Positions 34,817 to 46,740 are shown, counted from the first letter of the stretch. The stretch is DNA of 64,000 nucleotides from Galaxea fascicularis (GCA_948470475.1 OX419347.1:2795072-2859071), one strand, 5' to 3'. A program made the numbers and translations. Notes: generated from the sequence alone by a model not told the origin.

Positions 34817-37126
34817 GAGTACAGCGTAGGCGTTTGCCAGATGAAAATGTTTGGAGACCGGTTTAGTTTCACATACAAGCGTTAAGCAGTGAGACCTTAA
34901 ATTAAACTGGATTCAGGACGCTATGTAACAACGTTCCGAACATTAGCTAACTGAGACAGATTTTAAAAAGTGCCCCTGAGGAACACGACGTCCAAACAAC
35001 AGCTGGTTCCGGAATCAGTCATAATTTTTCTGTCCAATAACCAAAATTTATATGCGATTTCACGCCTTCAGTTTTCTTTACCTCCCATCTTTAAAGGGGG
35101 CCACAATAAAGTTTAAATTGTTCCTTTGAGTTCTGAGTGTAAAGCTGCGAGACTAATTTAAAGAAAGAACTTTCAACGAGGTGATAAATAATTTATCTGT
35201 GCTAAATGGCCTTACGCTTTGGCAATCTCGTGACAGGTGTCAGTTTCAGTTTCAGTGTCATGAATGTGAAGTTCCACACACAACGCCACTCAAGAAAATT
35301 TATTCTACACAAATGTCAACAGAACTATAATCTTTTGACAATAGCGTTATTTGCGAAAGATGGGTAGAAAATTAATTACAACGGATAAATTGCGCAAGGA
35401 CGTTTTTGTGTCAGAGAATAACATTACGGTCTTTTTGATCAAATTGTGACAAAAGTCTGTGGTACAATCAGCTGATCCCTTTTGATAATCTTCCCTATTT
35501 ATTTACATCACTTTTTAGGGCAACAAAAATCTTAGTTTTCTTGCATTTTGTAATAGACACACTTTCATCTGGAATAATATTATGCTAAATTACCCGTCGC
35601 AAAATTCAGTTATTGAAGAAAGCCAGTTCTAATAATTCATAATAATTTGCAGTTTGCGATAGTGAACTTTGCATAATTACTCCATATTTTACATTTAGTT
35701 TATATTTCACAGAAGTGTCCCTCCCTTAACTCGAAAACTTATCTCTAGTTTGCTGAAAATGTGTTTCCAAGATTTTCAGCATAGGTCAGGGATGAAATTT
35801 AGCATTTAATTGCCAATGACATGTTAGGCTAAAATTCACCTGTTTTTTTTGTTTTAATAGAGCGGCTCTAATAGCTCCTGTTTTTTAAGAATATGTCAGT
35901 TAAGCGAGCTGAAAATTGTAATCCTGACATTTCTTTGTTCGCATCAAGCAATATCTTAGTACGTCTTCAGTCGTCATCACTCAGCTCGATGAACAAACCC
36001 TTCACTACAGTAAAGTGTAGTTCAAATATTATCCCCGATGGGTGCCCCTTTTGTTTTCAACTCTAATTCAGTTTTGTTTTGAGTAAACTTTAAGGCAACT
36101 AATACTAATTGCAGTTGAAACAGCCTTCAATTTCAACTTGTGAATTTCATTTCCCAAAACTCCGCACACATCTCATGAAGCTAACATAACTGTTTCGACA
36201 AATTGCAAAGACTGTTTATTTAGCCATGGACCGCTTTGTGTACAGTGCAGAATTCTTGTTGATGAACTCGTCTTTGGATCGATGGATCGAGGTATATGAC
36301 AATTACATTTGTGACACGTCGCCCGGAAATAACCAATACTCCGTCTGGGGTACAAAATTTCATTAAAGCTCATAAAATCCCTACTTCCATTTCCTGGCTT
36401 TTCAGATAATGTTCCAATAAAAAAATATGTAAATTAACGGTTCTTTAAAATCATTCGAGAAGTACCTCGGATCCGACCTTCAAAAATCATCAAAGTTGTG
36501 ATATTCCCACTGTATCCCTGCTTTCCCCACCCCTCTTCCCCCCCCAAAAAAAAAAAATGGTGGTATATTTTCGGGAGTTTAAAGCAGTTTACAGTTGATA
36601 GCTCTTTACAGTTGAGACAAGGTAAATGGTCACCCCAATAGAGTGTTTTGTGTGGCAAGGCCTTTTAACTCGCAGTTTTTCTTTTAGTGATGAACGAAAA
36701 CAGTATTCAATTAGAACGCGTTAGTGAGGAATGTTTCAACAACAAGCTAAGGGGACAGCCACTCGATTAGTTCTCAAAACTGTTTGGGTGTTCCAAACTC
36801 CACACAACTTACATAGTATTTAATTATTTTCTATTCCTCCTTTCCCTCTTTATTTCTTTAGATATCCTTATTATCAATGAATTGTAAATTATTTTGGTTT
36901 GTTTCTCTTTGTTTTCTTATTGTACTATATTTTTTTATATTGATGTTTGAAACACCACTGCAATAATTATAATACACTGTATTCGTGTGAGTTTAAATAA
37001 AATTGAATTGAGTTATCTAGAAAATCGAGATAAACGCTTTTTCTTTTACTTTTTTCTGCTTTCAGCAGAAAGGAGAGATACGATCGCTTATAAAGTGCAG
37101 AAGTTTATTCCATACTTCTTACTAAC

Positions 37127-37402
37127 TTAGTTCGAGGTCCGTACTGTAAGTTACAGACCGAGTTTTTTCCCGTTCGCTCAAGGCCCAAGCGCGAAGCGTG
37201 CGGGCCACAAATCAACGGGAAAAAACGAGGATCCGTAACTTACAGTACGGACCGAGAAAATGAGGTTAGTAAGATATTTACTATATCTCTCAGGTTAATC
37301 AGGCACGAGGAAAAGGAAACCTTTAAATTTATCGGGCCATACAGTGAAGTATGGCCCGCTAAATTGACCAATCACAGCGCGCGTACTAACTGAGAGATAT
37401 AA
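37127..37402. mobile_element. Two adjacent foldback structures
   Basis: At 37127-37272, CGAGGTCCGTACTGTAAGTT and AACTTACAGTACGGACCGAG are mirror ends with a second inverted pair (CCCGTT … AACGGG) inside. Next to it, at 37282-37402, TATATCTCTCA and TGAGAGATATA enclose a GGGCCATAC / GTATGGCCC hairpin. Confidence 0.65.
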
Positions 37403-40400
37403 TAAAAGTCCTTAATTTGTTTATAAAACAAAGCCAGTTTTTGCGAGTAATTGGACAACATTTTTTTTTTTTTGGCCAAATCAGCTAATTTCCCCCATAA
37501 AAATGAACAATGAATTGAAGCTCACATTTCTATTACAACAACAAAAACATCACATAAATTAAAGAAAAATGAACCAGTCATGAAGTTTTCTAGAAAAACA
37601 AAAGCAAAAACAAAAACAAAAAGATTAGGGACCCTTTCAATACGTTTGACCCATGACAAAAATATTCTTTGAGTGCAACTGGCACACAGAGCAAAATGCT
37701 ACCTAACTTACACACTAAACTCTTCTAAGTTGGACAAACTAGTTTGGCCCCAGAAATGCGCGCAACGAAGTACAAAGTGTATGTTGGGAGCAAACAAAAG
37801 CGCAATATGGAGAAAGCGACTTAACCGATATTGATATTATTGAATCTCCTCTTCTTTCCTTATACTTACAGCGTGGGTGAGGATTTTTTATTTGCATATA
37901 AATCAGTTAAAACTGATCATTCATCTTCTTTGTTTGCGAGCAAACACTCAGGCGACAATGATATATCACACCGCCTTTTTGTATTCTTTCGTATTCCTTT
38001 TTTCACAGGGAGAAGGATGATTTTATTGTAGAGTGTCGTTAAATACCGGTAACTCGCTTGGCTTAAAAAAAGCTCAAAACTGGCCAAAACAATCTTATTT
38101 CTTTCCTTTTTAAAAAAGAAATGTTGTCTTTTCACGTACCAAATAGCAATTTAATTCCGAAGCTACTCATTTTTCAGAAACTATTAGGACTTCAGGAGCA
38201 GAGGCAGACCGAAGGATACACGGCGTAGGTGGTAGACAAGGAAAGGATATTGCATTTGCGTGGAAAAGCTGGGCTGATATCCAACTAGCCAAAAGCAGGA
38301 TAGAATTGAAATCTTTTGTTCGCGCCCTATGCGCCACTGGGCGCAGGAAGGACTGATGATAAGAATTGAGACTTCACTCTCAAACCAGATATAGCCGCCC
38401 ACGGAACATACGCAAGATAACTGTTTTTTTTTTCTTGCGTCCCTAGGCGCTTTACAGTTACTTGATCGGTAGCCTGATTTCACTAGATCGTTTTAGGGAG
38501 CATGTCTTTGTACTCCCTGGTGAATTTCCGAGCTGCCCTCAACGTTTTTTAGAGTTAGCTGATGATATTTCAACAATGAAGGGAAAAAGTGCGCAGTATT
38601 GGAATACATTTTCAAGGGAAGGTGCAAATTAGGAGAGTGAAGCACCGCATACCTTACATCAAATAATGAAGATTTCATTTCAGCACCTGTGCACAGACTG
38701 AAAAAGATTCGAAGAATCAGCAATCTAAAAAAAATAATTAAATAAGCTCAAGGACCCCACCGGAAGCAAAACAGATTAGATTTGTTTCTTGAGGCCATAT
38801 TTTGACAAAGGAAGCTTTTATCTTCCCACTCAATTTGTGGAATGGTTGAACCGTTTTGAACAGGTGTGCCATTAAAGGAATCAAACCGTTTGCGCCTTGA
38901 TTGACGAGGAGTAACCGAAAGGGATAATCTGTTCTTATTTGAGTGTCAACAATACCAAATTTCATTTCACACAGAATTGAAATCCACTTAACCAGCCATT
39001 TATCTGAAACAAACTGTGAAGTACCGCTCTTCGGTAAAATAGTTTTAATTGTTTCGTGTTTTAATCACTGTCCAAAAGCTTTCAATAGTCAAGAATGCTC
39101 CATTTCCGTTTACGATCTCAACAGCTCCGCTGGAAATTACTGTCCAATAGCTTTCATGGATCGCCAAGCGAAAAAGCAGTGAAATGGCAGCACAACAGGA
39201 AAGTACCTCCCCCTCCCCTCAAGCAAAAAATATAGTCCTTTCTTCGCACTGTATCTTGTACTGCATATTTGCTTCACAAACGAACAGCTCATCTGTTCGC
39301 AAGATGATAGAAATCGGCAGGAAGGAGAAGATGCGAACGATTGGCGAACGAATTACATAGTCCGGCCAGTAACTAAGGCAACACCAACCTCACGAAAACA
39401 TATCACATCGTTTATACGGGGACCGCACTTTTTGTAATAATTTGAGTCGAAGACATTTCCAAAAAAGTGCTTTTACAGGAAAATAGAGGTCGGCTACACC
39501 TGGCGGACCTCGCGAGAAAACATTCAAATTGATGATTGTTTCGTTTCGATTCTAATTTTGATGGGTTAAGTCTTAAAGGGCGATTTAGACGGTATGATTT
39601 GGCGCGCGTCTTAGCGTATGCGACACATTGTAGAACAAAATTAAGTGTGAATGCTGCTAAAACTTCTCTTCGACAAACGCACGTGGCCTAAAATTTGTCG
39701 AAGGATTTTGAATCATACAACATACGTAAGTATCGTAGGTATATGGAATGACAAGTATTGTATACGATCATTTGCATCGCGCGAGTTACAATTTTCAATT
39801 TCACAAATATACGGAGCGCTTTTTTTGTTTTCAGTACTGATACATATCGGACCCTCTGCTCCAATTTCGAAATCCATGGCAAACACATCAAAGACGAATT
39901 TTCTGATGGAGTAAATCGACAAGAAAATCATTTCTCGTAACGAGTTGAATAACTACGATATCATGATTGTGGTACTCTGGTGATAAAGAAGTCGAAAAGT
40001 CGAGGGTGGGAGTTTTTTTGGTTTTTGCATGAGCCAGAAAGTTGTGATAGGAACGGAATACGAAGGATTAAGGGGGGTAATATGAGTAGTACTACTAAAA
40101 AGCGCACACGACTGGTCACAACAAAATTAAAATACGGTCAGTTCGAAATCAGGCGAAAAGCGCGGGAAACCTGCGTTTATATTAGAAGCATGTTCAGATT
40201 CAGTTAAACGCTTTTAAGGACGCACGTTGCTATAAAAATGCTGACTTTAACATTTTTCGTAGAAAGTGTTCGTTTTAAAAACCTTCTACAGCTTTAATCG
40301 TAACTATAACAAAACTCTCGCATCTGATTGGCCATCACCAGCTGTGATTCTTTCCCAAATTGGGCAGTGTTATTGGACAGTAAGCGCCATCGCGCGCGCG

Positions 40401-40507
40401 CTGGAAGAGCACAGTTGCACTTTCATACTTTCTTTACTACGCATCTCAGGGTGAAACTATTTTTTTCCTGAAAGGTTTTCCTTTAATTTCTTCCTCGAAT
40501 TTTGTTA

Positions 40508-40625
40508 TAGATACGATTAATTGGTAACAGGACTTTCTGTCGTTCAATGCGGTCTGTTTATCACTCGTATGATTACAGACCGAATATGGACTCCACTTAG
40601 TCCTATTACCATTACTTATTTCACG
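40508..40625. mobile_element. Small MITE, copy A
   Basis: GATTAATTGGTAACAGGACT and AGTCCTATTACCATTACTTA mark the ends; inside are CGGTCTGT and ATGATTACAGACCGAAT. Same family as 49735-49897. Confidence 0.6.
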
Positions 40626-41909
40626 TTCAAGAATTTATGCTGTTGACAACATTCATAAATTCTTTGATAAATTCGCGCGATGTTAGCTGCTCGATGTCGG
40701 ACCCGTGATATGTATGGGGCTTTGGTAATCACTGATAAAGTGTTATAAGCATGAACTCAGTTAAGCCAATAGAAAACAAAACATACCTGCCGTCTGTAAT
40801 AAGGAATTTCATGCATCCTGAGCCATTTTGAGCGAGGTCATTTATATCTTGCTTTCGGAAACCATAGCGATGCAAATAAGAACAAAATATACTCTAAGCG
40901 AACTGCAGTAAATTCGTGACGACGGAATTCAACTCCAGGCATAGAGCTCCACACGTTTCATGCAGTCGTCCTTGAATATTCCACGACATCTCGTAATGTT
41001 AGAGGTTCCTTTCCTCGTCAGTGAAAGCCATAGTGGACATGAGTTGCGTTGGAAAGATTTCCGCTCAAATCCAACACATCATGCATGCACTTCTCTCATA
41101 CAATTTTTCAACAGTTGGCGAGCATGTGTAGAGTTTGAGTTGTAAAAACACTCGTAATTGAGTGGACAGCTTAACCATTGCTTTCTCCGTTTTCAACTTG
41201 ATAAAACGAGAATTTTGTCGCACAGTTGTAAATTTTGATTTTGAAGAGTTTTCCTTCAAGAGGCCAGTGCAGCGGGATGTGTAAGTCACGTGGACACGTG
41301 CAGCTGTGACGCACGTGCAGATCTAGAGTTGTTTGACTGCTAATCAAGCGTTGTTTACCATTTACCAAAAAACTCCGGAAATTTCGAATGGAATGTAAAT
41401 GGCGAGTATTTTTTCTTCCTGAACGGAATTTTTCATTGGGGATTTTTGCTTACAATTTGTACAAACCATCGACCAACCAGTTTTCCCATGTACATGGTAA
41501 AAAACCAAGATCACAACTGCACGAAACTACTCTATTTACGTTGTATATAGTGACTACCTCGCTTCTATACGATTTAGTGTTTTTAACACCTTGGCCGGTT
41601 ACCGGCCATATAGCCACAGCGTATAATGTTCTTCTATTGAATCGTTTACATGTCAAATCTGTCTTCGACGTTTTAAAAATACAGCTGCACCTCTCAAAAT
41701 GTTGAATCTATTCACTCCTGCTTCTAGTAAATACCACTACGGAACTAGGGTTTCCGCGGCTAGTACCTTTCGCACTAAACACGCGAGAACACACCATATG
41801 ATTAAGTCATTTTCATGCTCTGGTGCCTTTTATATGGAACTGTATTCCCCATATAGTATTCGTTCATTATCGAAATATAAATTAAAAGCAGCGGTCTATG
41901 GTTTACTTC

Positions 41910-42000
41910 CAACCTCGTTCCCAGGGTCTCTCATCTTCCCGCCCAAGCGAGAGAGGAGAGACTTGGGCGGGAAGATGAGAGACCCTGGGAACGAGGTTGG
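41910..42000. mobile_element. Perfect hairpin MITE with 8-bp target duplication
   Basis: 38-39-base arms without mismatch (CAACCTCGTTCCCAGGGTCT … AGACCCTGGGAACGAGGTTG) around a 14-base purine loop. TTTACTTC flanks both sides (41902-41909, 42001-42008). The absence of mismatches points to a recent insertion. Confidence 0.75.
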
Positions 42001-42163
42001 TTTACTTCTTGATATTTTGTTACTAACAGGAGAATCAGCGGTGATTGTGTTGACACACCTTGAGTTCACTAATTTCGAATAACTTGCATACTTCTCAACT
42101 GGTCTGCAATTTTGCTACTTTCTGTGTTTGTAATTCTCCTGCTTAGGTGATATATAAAGAGGG

Positions 42164-42164
<1 letters not shown>

Positions 42165-42199
<35 letters not shown>

Positions 42200-42330
42200 G
42201 GGGGGGGGGGGAGTTGTACACAAACATTTGGTTTTATCAACGGAGTTGATATTGTAAATTGTTCATCGTAAGGGGATTCTAAAAGCTGACGTTTCGAGCG
42301 TTAGCCCTTCGTCCTTCGCTCCGTCCGTTT
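42165..42330. repeat. Dispersed repeat, shared with 62640-62740
   Basis: GGGTAGTTTCTAAAGAAACT, GTGGTGCTGCGTCG, a G-run, TTGGTTTTATCAACGGAGTT and then GACGTTTCGAGCGTTAGCCC. The first half returns inverted at about 62640-62735. Confidence 0.6.
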
Positions 42331-43489
42331 CAAGGAGAAAATACTTATTGGCCACTCCTTGGAGTGAAAGTGTTATAATTAAGCTAAAATAACTGAGCCT
42401 TAATAAGTTTGTCACTGACGCGCCGACAGAAAAATGGAAAGATATAATTATATTCTTTTGGTGTTAAATATTTTGTATTTGTAGTACACGTAAATTCCAC
42501 GGTTTAAGGTCTTTTAGCAACAACTGTACTCAAATATATGGCTAAATCTAAATGATTATATTTCAATGATTTTAGAGGAATTACCTTGTTTCTGAAGACT
42601 GGTGAAACAGTTTTATCAAGCAATTTGGTCAGTCTGTAAAAGTGATGTTTTTCGGCACTTTTGTACCTCAAATTATTTCAAACGAAATTGTGACAAGCCA
42701 TTTATATGTAAATGTACCTCGATGAACATCGGCCTTCTTTGTTTTTACAAAAGAATTGAAATGAAAATTAAATATTGGGATGTAACTGCCAACAGCAAAG
42801 CTGTCTGTTTTTTTCCCTGCGATAAAAAGACCGAGTTAAGAGGTTCACTATTTAATAAGGCACGATCAGTAAAAATATTTTCAACTGTTCGAATTTTTAA
42901 TAAAAGAAAATGATCTAAATTTTTACTTAGGAATAGAAGCTTTCATTTTGTGTGAGGGTTAAAAAAGCTTTATTCTCATTTCAAATTCAGTTTTACTTAC
43001 AATACATTTAAATTTCATTATGTTAAAGTATGCCGGTTTCTCCTTACAAAAAATAAGTAAATAGACGAAGCGTTGAAAATTTGCCATTTATCAAACGTAT
43101 AACATTTGCTCCATATTTCTGTGGCCAGAACATGTTAAGTGAGCTCCCAAATATTGAAGAACTCCTACTGCTAAAGTGTCACTTAGCAAATTCGACGCCC
43201 GCTAAAAGGCGTTCTTGAATTAACACAGACTTTAATTATTCAAACCAATCAGGAGGCTCGCTTTGTACAAACAAACCTAATGATTCTGTGATAGTTTATA
43301 CAAGTTTACACATGGCAAAAGAGGCAATACTTTTTGACAAACGCCTTTTAAGAGAATTTAGCGACCTTGTGTGCTCACAATAGACGAAACACCTGCTTCG
43401 GGTCTCATTTTCGCTGACAAGCACGGCCTTCAACCATCTTCCATTGGCGTCTTTTGCTTTTCTTCGCTAGAAAGAATCATCCAAGGAAA

Positions 43490-44317
43490 ATGGAAGATCT
43501 CGTTTCTGCTAAAGTGAGTGCCACAATGCGAAATGCTATCAACGTGAACACACTAAAAACTCATCAACTTGAAAAACAAGTGAAGAACTTGGAAGTCGAA
43601 CGAGACCTACGACTTTTGAATCTGCAAATTGAAAGGGATGAAATGTTCTTTGGCTCGACTTCAACGCGGAGGAAATTAGAAAAATCCCCGACCGTTTCTG
43701 ATGGCGTTAGAACGCCGGTTACGCAACTCGACATTTTCGATTTTGAAAGCGGTTTGTTCAAACATGAAGAGCCCATAAGACATCAGAAAGCGAGCAACCT
43801 TCCGCCATTACATCTGGATCAGGCTGGCCTTATCGCTACTCCTCCAAGGGTTAGAAAAGCAATTATTCGTCCTTCAAAATCTCCAAGACCGTTGCCGTTA
43901 TCTCCATTGGAATCCTCTGCGCCAAGTCACAAGCATTTAGCGCGACAATCAAGTTCACCGCTGATGTTTTCAAGCGTAGCTAATTCCGCAGCAAATGCGA
44001 AAGACACGCTCCGGCAAAAGAATACCTTGGAAAGTAAACATCAGCTCTCCCCTCGGTTCTGGGGGTCAAGTGTAGTAACACCTGCTTCGCCAGGGTCACC
44101 AGGAGTTTTTAAATTTGACCTGGGAAATAACAGTCATGTTCAGAACCCACAACGGCCTGTGACGCCGGCCGCATCCAGTAGTAATGATAACGGAAAAGAA
44201 GTTTACAGAGGACTGTTGTTAAGGCCTGTGCCATCCTCCAAAGACCAAACAAAGCCAAAAGAGAAAAAAGAAAGCGTCTTTAATCGGCTTTATTTGAGTG
44301 GCAAGAAACGCGATTAG
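43490..44317 (+). CDS. Unrecognised Ser/Pro-rich protein with N-terminal coiled coil; ends at an in-frame UAG
   Basis: A single-exon frame. The first ATG is at 43454 (287 aa), but the second at 43490 (AAAATGG, 275 aa, MEDLVSAKVSATMRNA) has the better context and begins the obvious helix, so I prefer it. The first 60 residues form a charged coiled coil (LEKQVKNLEVERDLRLLNLQ). The rest is disordered, with many SP and TP sites (SKSPRPLPLSP, TPASPGSPG) and a basic tail (FNRLYLSGKKRD) before TAG at 44315-44317. No domain is recognised; it looks like a phosphorylated scaffold or cytoskeletal protein, which is inference. The frame stays open past the TAG to 44476, where a motif shared with two minus-strand neighbours appears; see the next entry. 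Confidence 0.65.
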   Translation: MEDLVSAKVSATMRNAINVNTLKTHQLEKQVKNLEVERDLRLLNLQIERDEMFFGSTSTRRKLEKSPTVSDGVRTPVTQLDIFDFESGLFKHEEPIRHQKASNLPPLHLDQAGLIATPPRVRKAIIRPSKSPRPLPLSPLESSAPSHKHLARQSSSPLMFSSVANSAANAKDTLRQKNTLESKHQLSPRFWGSSVVTPASPGSPGVFKFDLGNNSHVQNPQRPVTPAASSSNDNGKEVYRGLLLRPVPSSKDQTKPKEKKESVFNRLYLSGKKRD

Positions 44318-44476
44318 AAAATGAGCCGAGAGGCACCCCTACCAGTGAGCAATCCGAAGTTGGAAGCCAGTACAACGCGTAGGTCGATCTCACTTTCCGA
44401 TTTATCAGAAATTTTGGATAACCTGAAAACTTGTCGCCACTTGAGGGACGACGGCCAGTGGGAAAGTATGGACTAA
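44318..44476 (+). CDS. In-frame continuation after UAG, with RRSISLSDL motif (readthrough extension or broken C-terminus)
   Basis: Directly after the TAG at 44315, the same frame continues as AAA ATG and 51 codons from the ATG at 44321 to TAA at 44474-44476. It encodes TTRRSISLSDLSEILDN and then DDGQWESMD. The RRSxSLxDLxxxL core is also found in the proteins at 50268-51035 and 45862-46224, so this looks like coding sequence rather than 3' UTR. Three readings are possible: a nonsense mutation that clipped the C-terminus, programmed UAG readthrough, or a separate small ORF three bases downstream. The Pro of the RSxSxP consensus is Ser here. Confidence 0.45.
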   Translation, partial: KMSREAPLPVSNPKLEASTTRRSISLSDLSEILDNLKTCRHLRDDGQWESMD

Positions 44477-44502
44477 TCTATCCATCATATTTAAGTAATT
44501 AA

Positions 44503-44697
44503 TACTTAATTAAGGGTAAAGCACAGTGTGGTCTAAAAGCAAAGAAAAAGACACCACTGGGGCAAGCTTTAAGCGAAGGTTTCTCCCGACGCAAATATGG
44601 GCATAAAGTTCAAAGGACTAGCGTTGAAAGCAAAGAAAAACAAAGTGACGAGGAGAATGTTAATCAGGGATCTGCACCTTTCGAGGCAAAAGATTAG
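44503..44697 (+). pseudogene. Coding-like segment in another frame downstream of the UAG gene
   Basis: An open stretch of about 65 codons without a start ATG. It contains KKTPLGQALSEGFSRRKYGH and a Glu/Ser/Asn-rich tail, and ends at TAG 44695-44697. Its composition resembles the upstream gene, but its frame differs from both preceding frames. It may be a frameshifted remnant of the original C-terminus or an unspliced exon; no phase-compatible donor was found. Confidence 0.25.
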
Positions 44698-45629
44698 CCT
44701 AGTGTTTTATAAAGTTCTTGACAAGCGATAACTGCCAAATTTGTCCCTGGTCGCCAACTGAACATTTGGCGATTTCAATCGCATTAATTTAAAAATATAT
44801 ATTGGCTATGAAATCTTTGTTTAACTTAGCTTAATTTTTTGTGTTTGCAAGCAGGGTTGACAATCCATCACGACTAACATAGCAGGTTGCAAATCTTTAT
44901 AATTCCACTGTTTTTACTAGCCTGCAAACAGGCTCTCCATTTGGATTTTTCAGACAGATGGTCGCGTCGATTTGCTCTTGAATGGCGCGCGGTCAAACCT
45001 GATGACTAACCCCAACTTAATTATTCTATTCATTTCACTTCGGGTGCCTCAATACAAGCTAAGATGTTGATGTGCCTCGTAATAAGTCATCAAAATAAAC
45101 TAGACAGTTGACGCCATTTATATACAAGAGACTCTGAAATTAGTTGAGTGCATTCAGTTTCGTTTCAGAAGAGGTCTGTTGTACAGATCTTCACGTTTTT
45201 GTAACCACTTTTACTATTATACCAATCAATCGTTGAACTTGTACATGGTGGGCGAGCTATTCAGGAATTGATTTTGTAGAAACGGCGTTGAAGTTAAGAG
45301 TAAGAAATTCGGCACCGCCCCGCTTTCACGTGGCACGTCTTAAAAAAATGTTTGAAAATATGTAACGGATGTCGTGCACAGCCGTTCTCGTTGCCTGTGC
45401 TAGTATTTGTTATCGTCATTGTCATTCATTTGATCATGGTATGCTAAGATAAGTTTAAAGTTTAAAGCTTCTTCATTGTTTTATGGCTCAACATTGTAAA
45501 CAAACTCAACTGTTCCGTGGTCTTGAGTCTGACTTTTGTTTCCATAGTGACGTGCATCGTGGCAACAGTGATGTCCATTCATATGTATGCAGTTCCAAGC
45601 ACGTTATATTATTTAGAAACGCTCGGCTC
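44698..45629. other. Intergenic, nothing recognised
   Basis: Between the plus-strand UAG gene and the MITE-broken minus-strand paralogue, which converge on it. No coding signal, RNA gene or repeat recognised, apart from the original stop codon of the paralogue at 45630-45632 at its right edge. Confidence 0.4.
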
Positions 45630-45672
45630 TTAACTATCCTTTACCTTTCTCAGTGGACCAGGTGTACGAGTA

Positions 45673-45887
45673 TTAACCCCTTAACTCCCAAAAATGATCA
45701 GCATGTAACTTCTCTTTATAATACTAATACATCGTCCTCTAGACAGGTGATCAGAATAGACAAATTTATCAGCTAGAGGGTGTTATCGTAACATAACCCC
45801 AAATTCTCTTTACTAATGTACAAGGAACTGTAGAGTAGCTAGACTGGAGGAGAATTGATGATCAGATCTTGGGAGTTAAAAGGTTAA
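45673..45887. mobile_element. MITE with about 28-bp terminal inverted repeats and TTAA ends (piggyBac-like target choice)
   Basis: The left end reads TTAACCCCTTAACTCCCAAA and the right end is its inverted copy (…TTGGGAGTTAAAAGGTTAA). Both ends carry TTAA, which fits a TTAA target-site duplication as made by piggyBac-type transposases. There is no coding capacity. A related copy with one eroded end is at about 62055-62250. The insertion lies inside the coding sequence of the short RSxSxP paralogue. Confidence 0.7.
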
Positions 45888-46224
45888 GTGAATTGTCCTT
45901 CCTTTGGTTCGCGGCTTCTAACATCGCGGCAAGATCTGGTAACGAGCTTGAACGACGGCGACTCTTTTGAAAAGCTGCGTTGGCTATGGTCTGCGGTTGC
46001 TCTCCACCTTCAAGTTGTACTACATCTTTACGTATACCAAATTGTTTTCGGAACCATTTCTTCGTGAGCGGGCTCAAAGGTGGCTTGAGGTTGGCGAGTT
46101 TGTCCATGTCCTTTAAGGGTTTTACATTTGTGTTGCTTGTTTTGTTCTTCGATGTTTCTACGTTATTGTTAAACTCTTCTTTCTGCAAATCCAGTTGCGG
46201 CGGTTTGTTCTTTTTTGTCGTCAT
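45862..46224 (-). pseudogene. RSxSxP-motif family protein, short paralogue truncated by a MITE
   Basis: A 120-codon frame from the ATG at 46224. It is clearly paralogous to the gene at 50268-51035: DMDKLANLKP, TKKWFRKQFGIR (54-65), QLEGGEQPQ (70-78) and RRRSSSLPDLAAMLEAAN (89-106) align in order. The Arg-Ser-Ser-Ser-Leu-Pro string fits the 14-3-3 mode-1 consensus RSxSxP. The last eight residues (LNLLTPKI) and the stop are supplied by the end of a MITE at 45673-45887. Beyond the MITE the original frame is recognisable (TPGPLRK, stop at 45632-45630) and aligns with SPGPARM of the paralogue. Excising the element with one TTAA copy restores the phase. The truncated protein could still be made; whether it works is unknown. 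Confidence 0.6.
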
Positions 46225-46452
46225 TGTTGTCTTAAAAAGGAATAGAGCAAATATGTTTAAGCTGGATATACATTACATGTGTTTATGTTTGAAAAATAAT
46301 CATGATCTTACAAATATTGAAAATGCGATACGCCATATCGTATTTGAGTGAACGAATTGGAACTTAAAATCTGGACCCACAACAAGAAGATTCATACTGG
46401 TCCAAACTACATCCTAACGCTAATTTACAGTGCACACGAGCTATCAAGGCAT

Positions 46453-46740
46453 CTAGTATTCAAAGCGATTCCCATTTCTCTCCTTTTCGATATTGTAGCG
46501 TGAAATTAAAGGTGCTAATGTAAGCTGAATTGCCTTTTTAGAGGAAGCTTTCGAAAATATGTGGATTAAGCTTCCAATTGACTTGTTGTATAACTCATCT
46601 TTAGGGCATTTTTTGAGACCCTTGCCGACATTGGTTTCAATTAATAGCGAATTCATTAGCAAGGAGACTGACTGAGAAACAGTCACCATGTGGCTTTTCC
46701 ATACGTGTTTTTCATCGGTCCCCATGACTGGCAGCTTCAT
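46453..46740 (-). CDS. Unrecognised small ORF, 95 aa
   Basis: ATG (context aacaaATGA) to TAG with varied, protein-like composition: MKLPVMGTDEKHVWKSHM, then a Lys-rich helical stretch (SIGSLIHIFSKASSKKAIQL). In-frame TGA and TAA lie immediately upstream, so the ATG must be the start unless it is reached by an unseen splice. No signal peptide, membrane segment or known domain. It lies between the truncated paralogue and the multi-exon gene at 47288-49059 on the same strand and may be unrelated to both. Confidence 0.3.
   Translation of the reverse strand: MKLPVMGTDEKHVWKSHMVTVSQSVSLLMNSLLIETNVGKGLKKCPKDELYNKSIGSLIHIFSKASSKKAIQLTLAPLISRYNIEKERNGNRFEY

Larger units (their letters stand above)
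34817..43453. other. Region without a supportable gene
   Basis: Holds inverted-repeat elements at 37127-37402, 40508-40625 and 41910-42000 and a dispersed repeat at 42165-42330. No frame between them shows coding signal and splice borders together. Confidence 0.45.
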
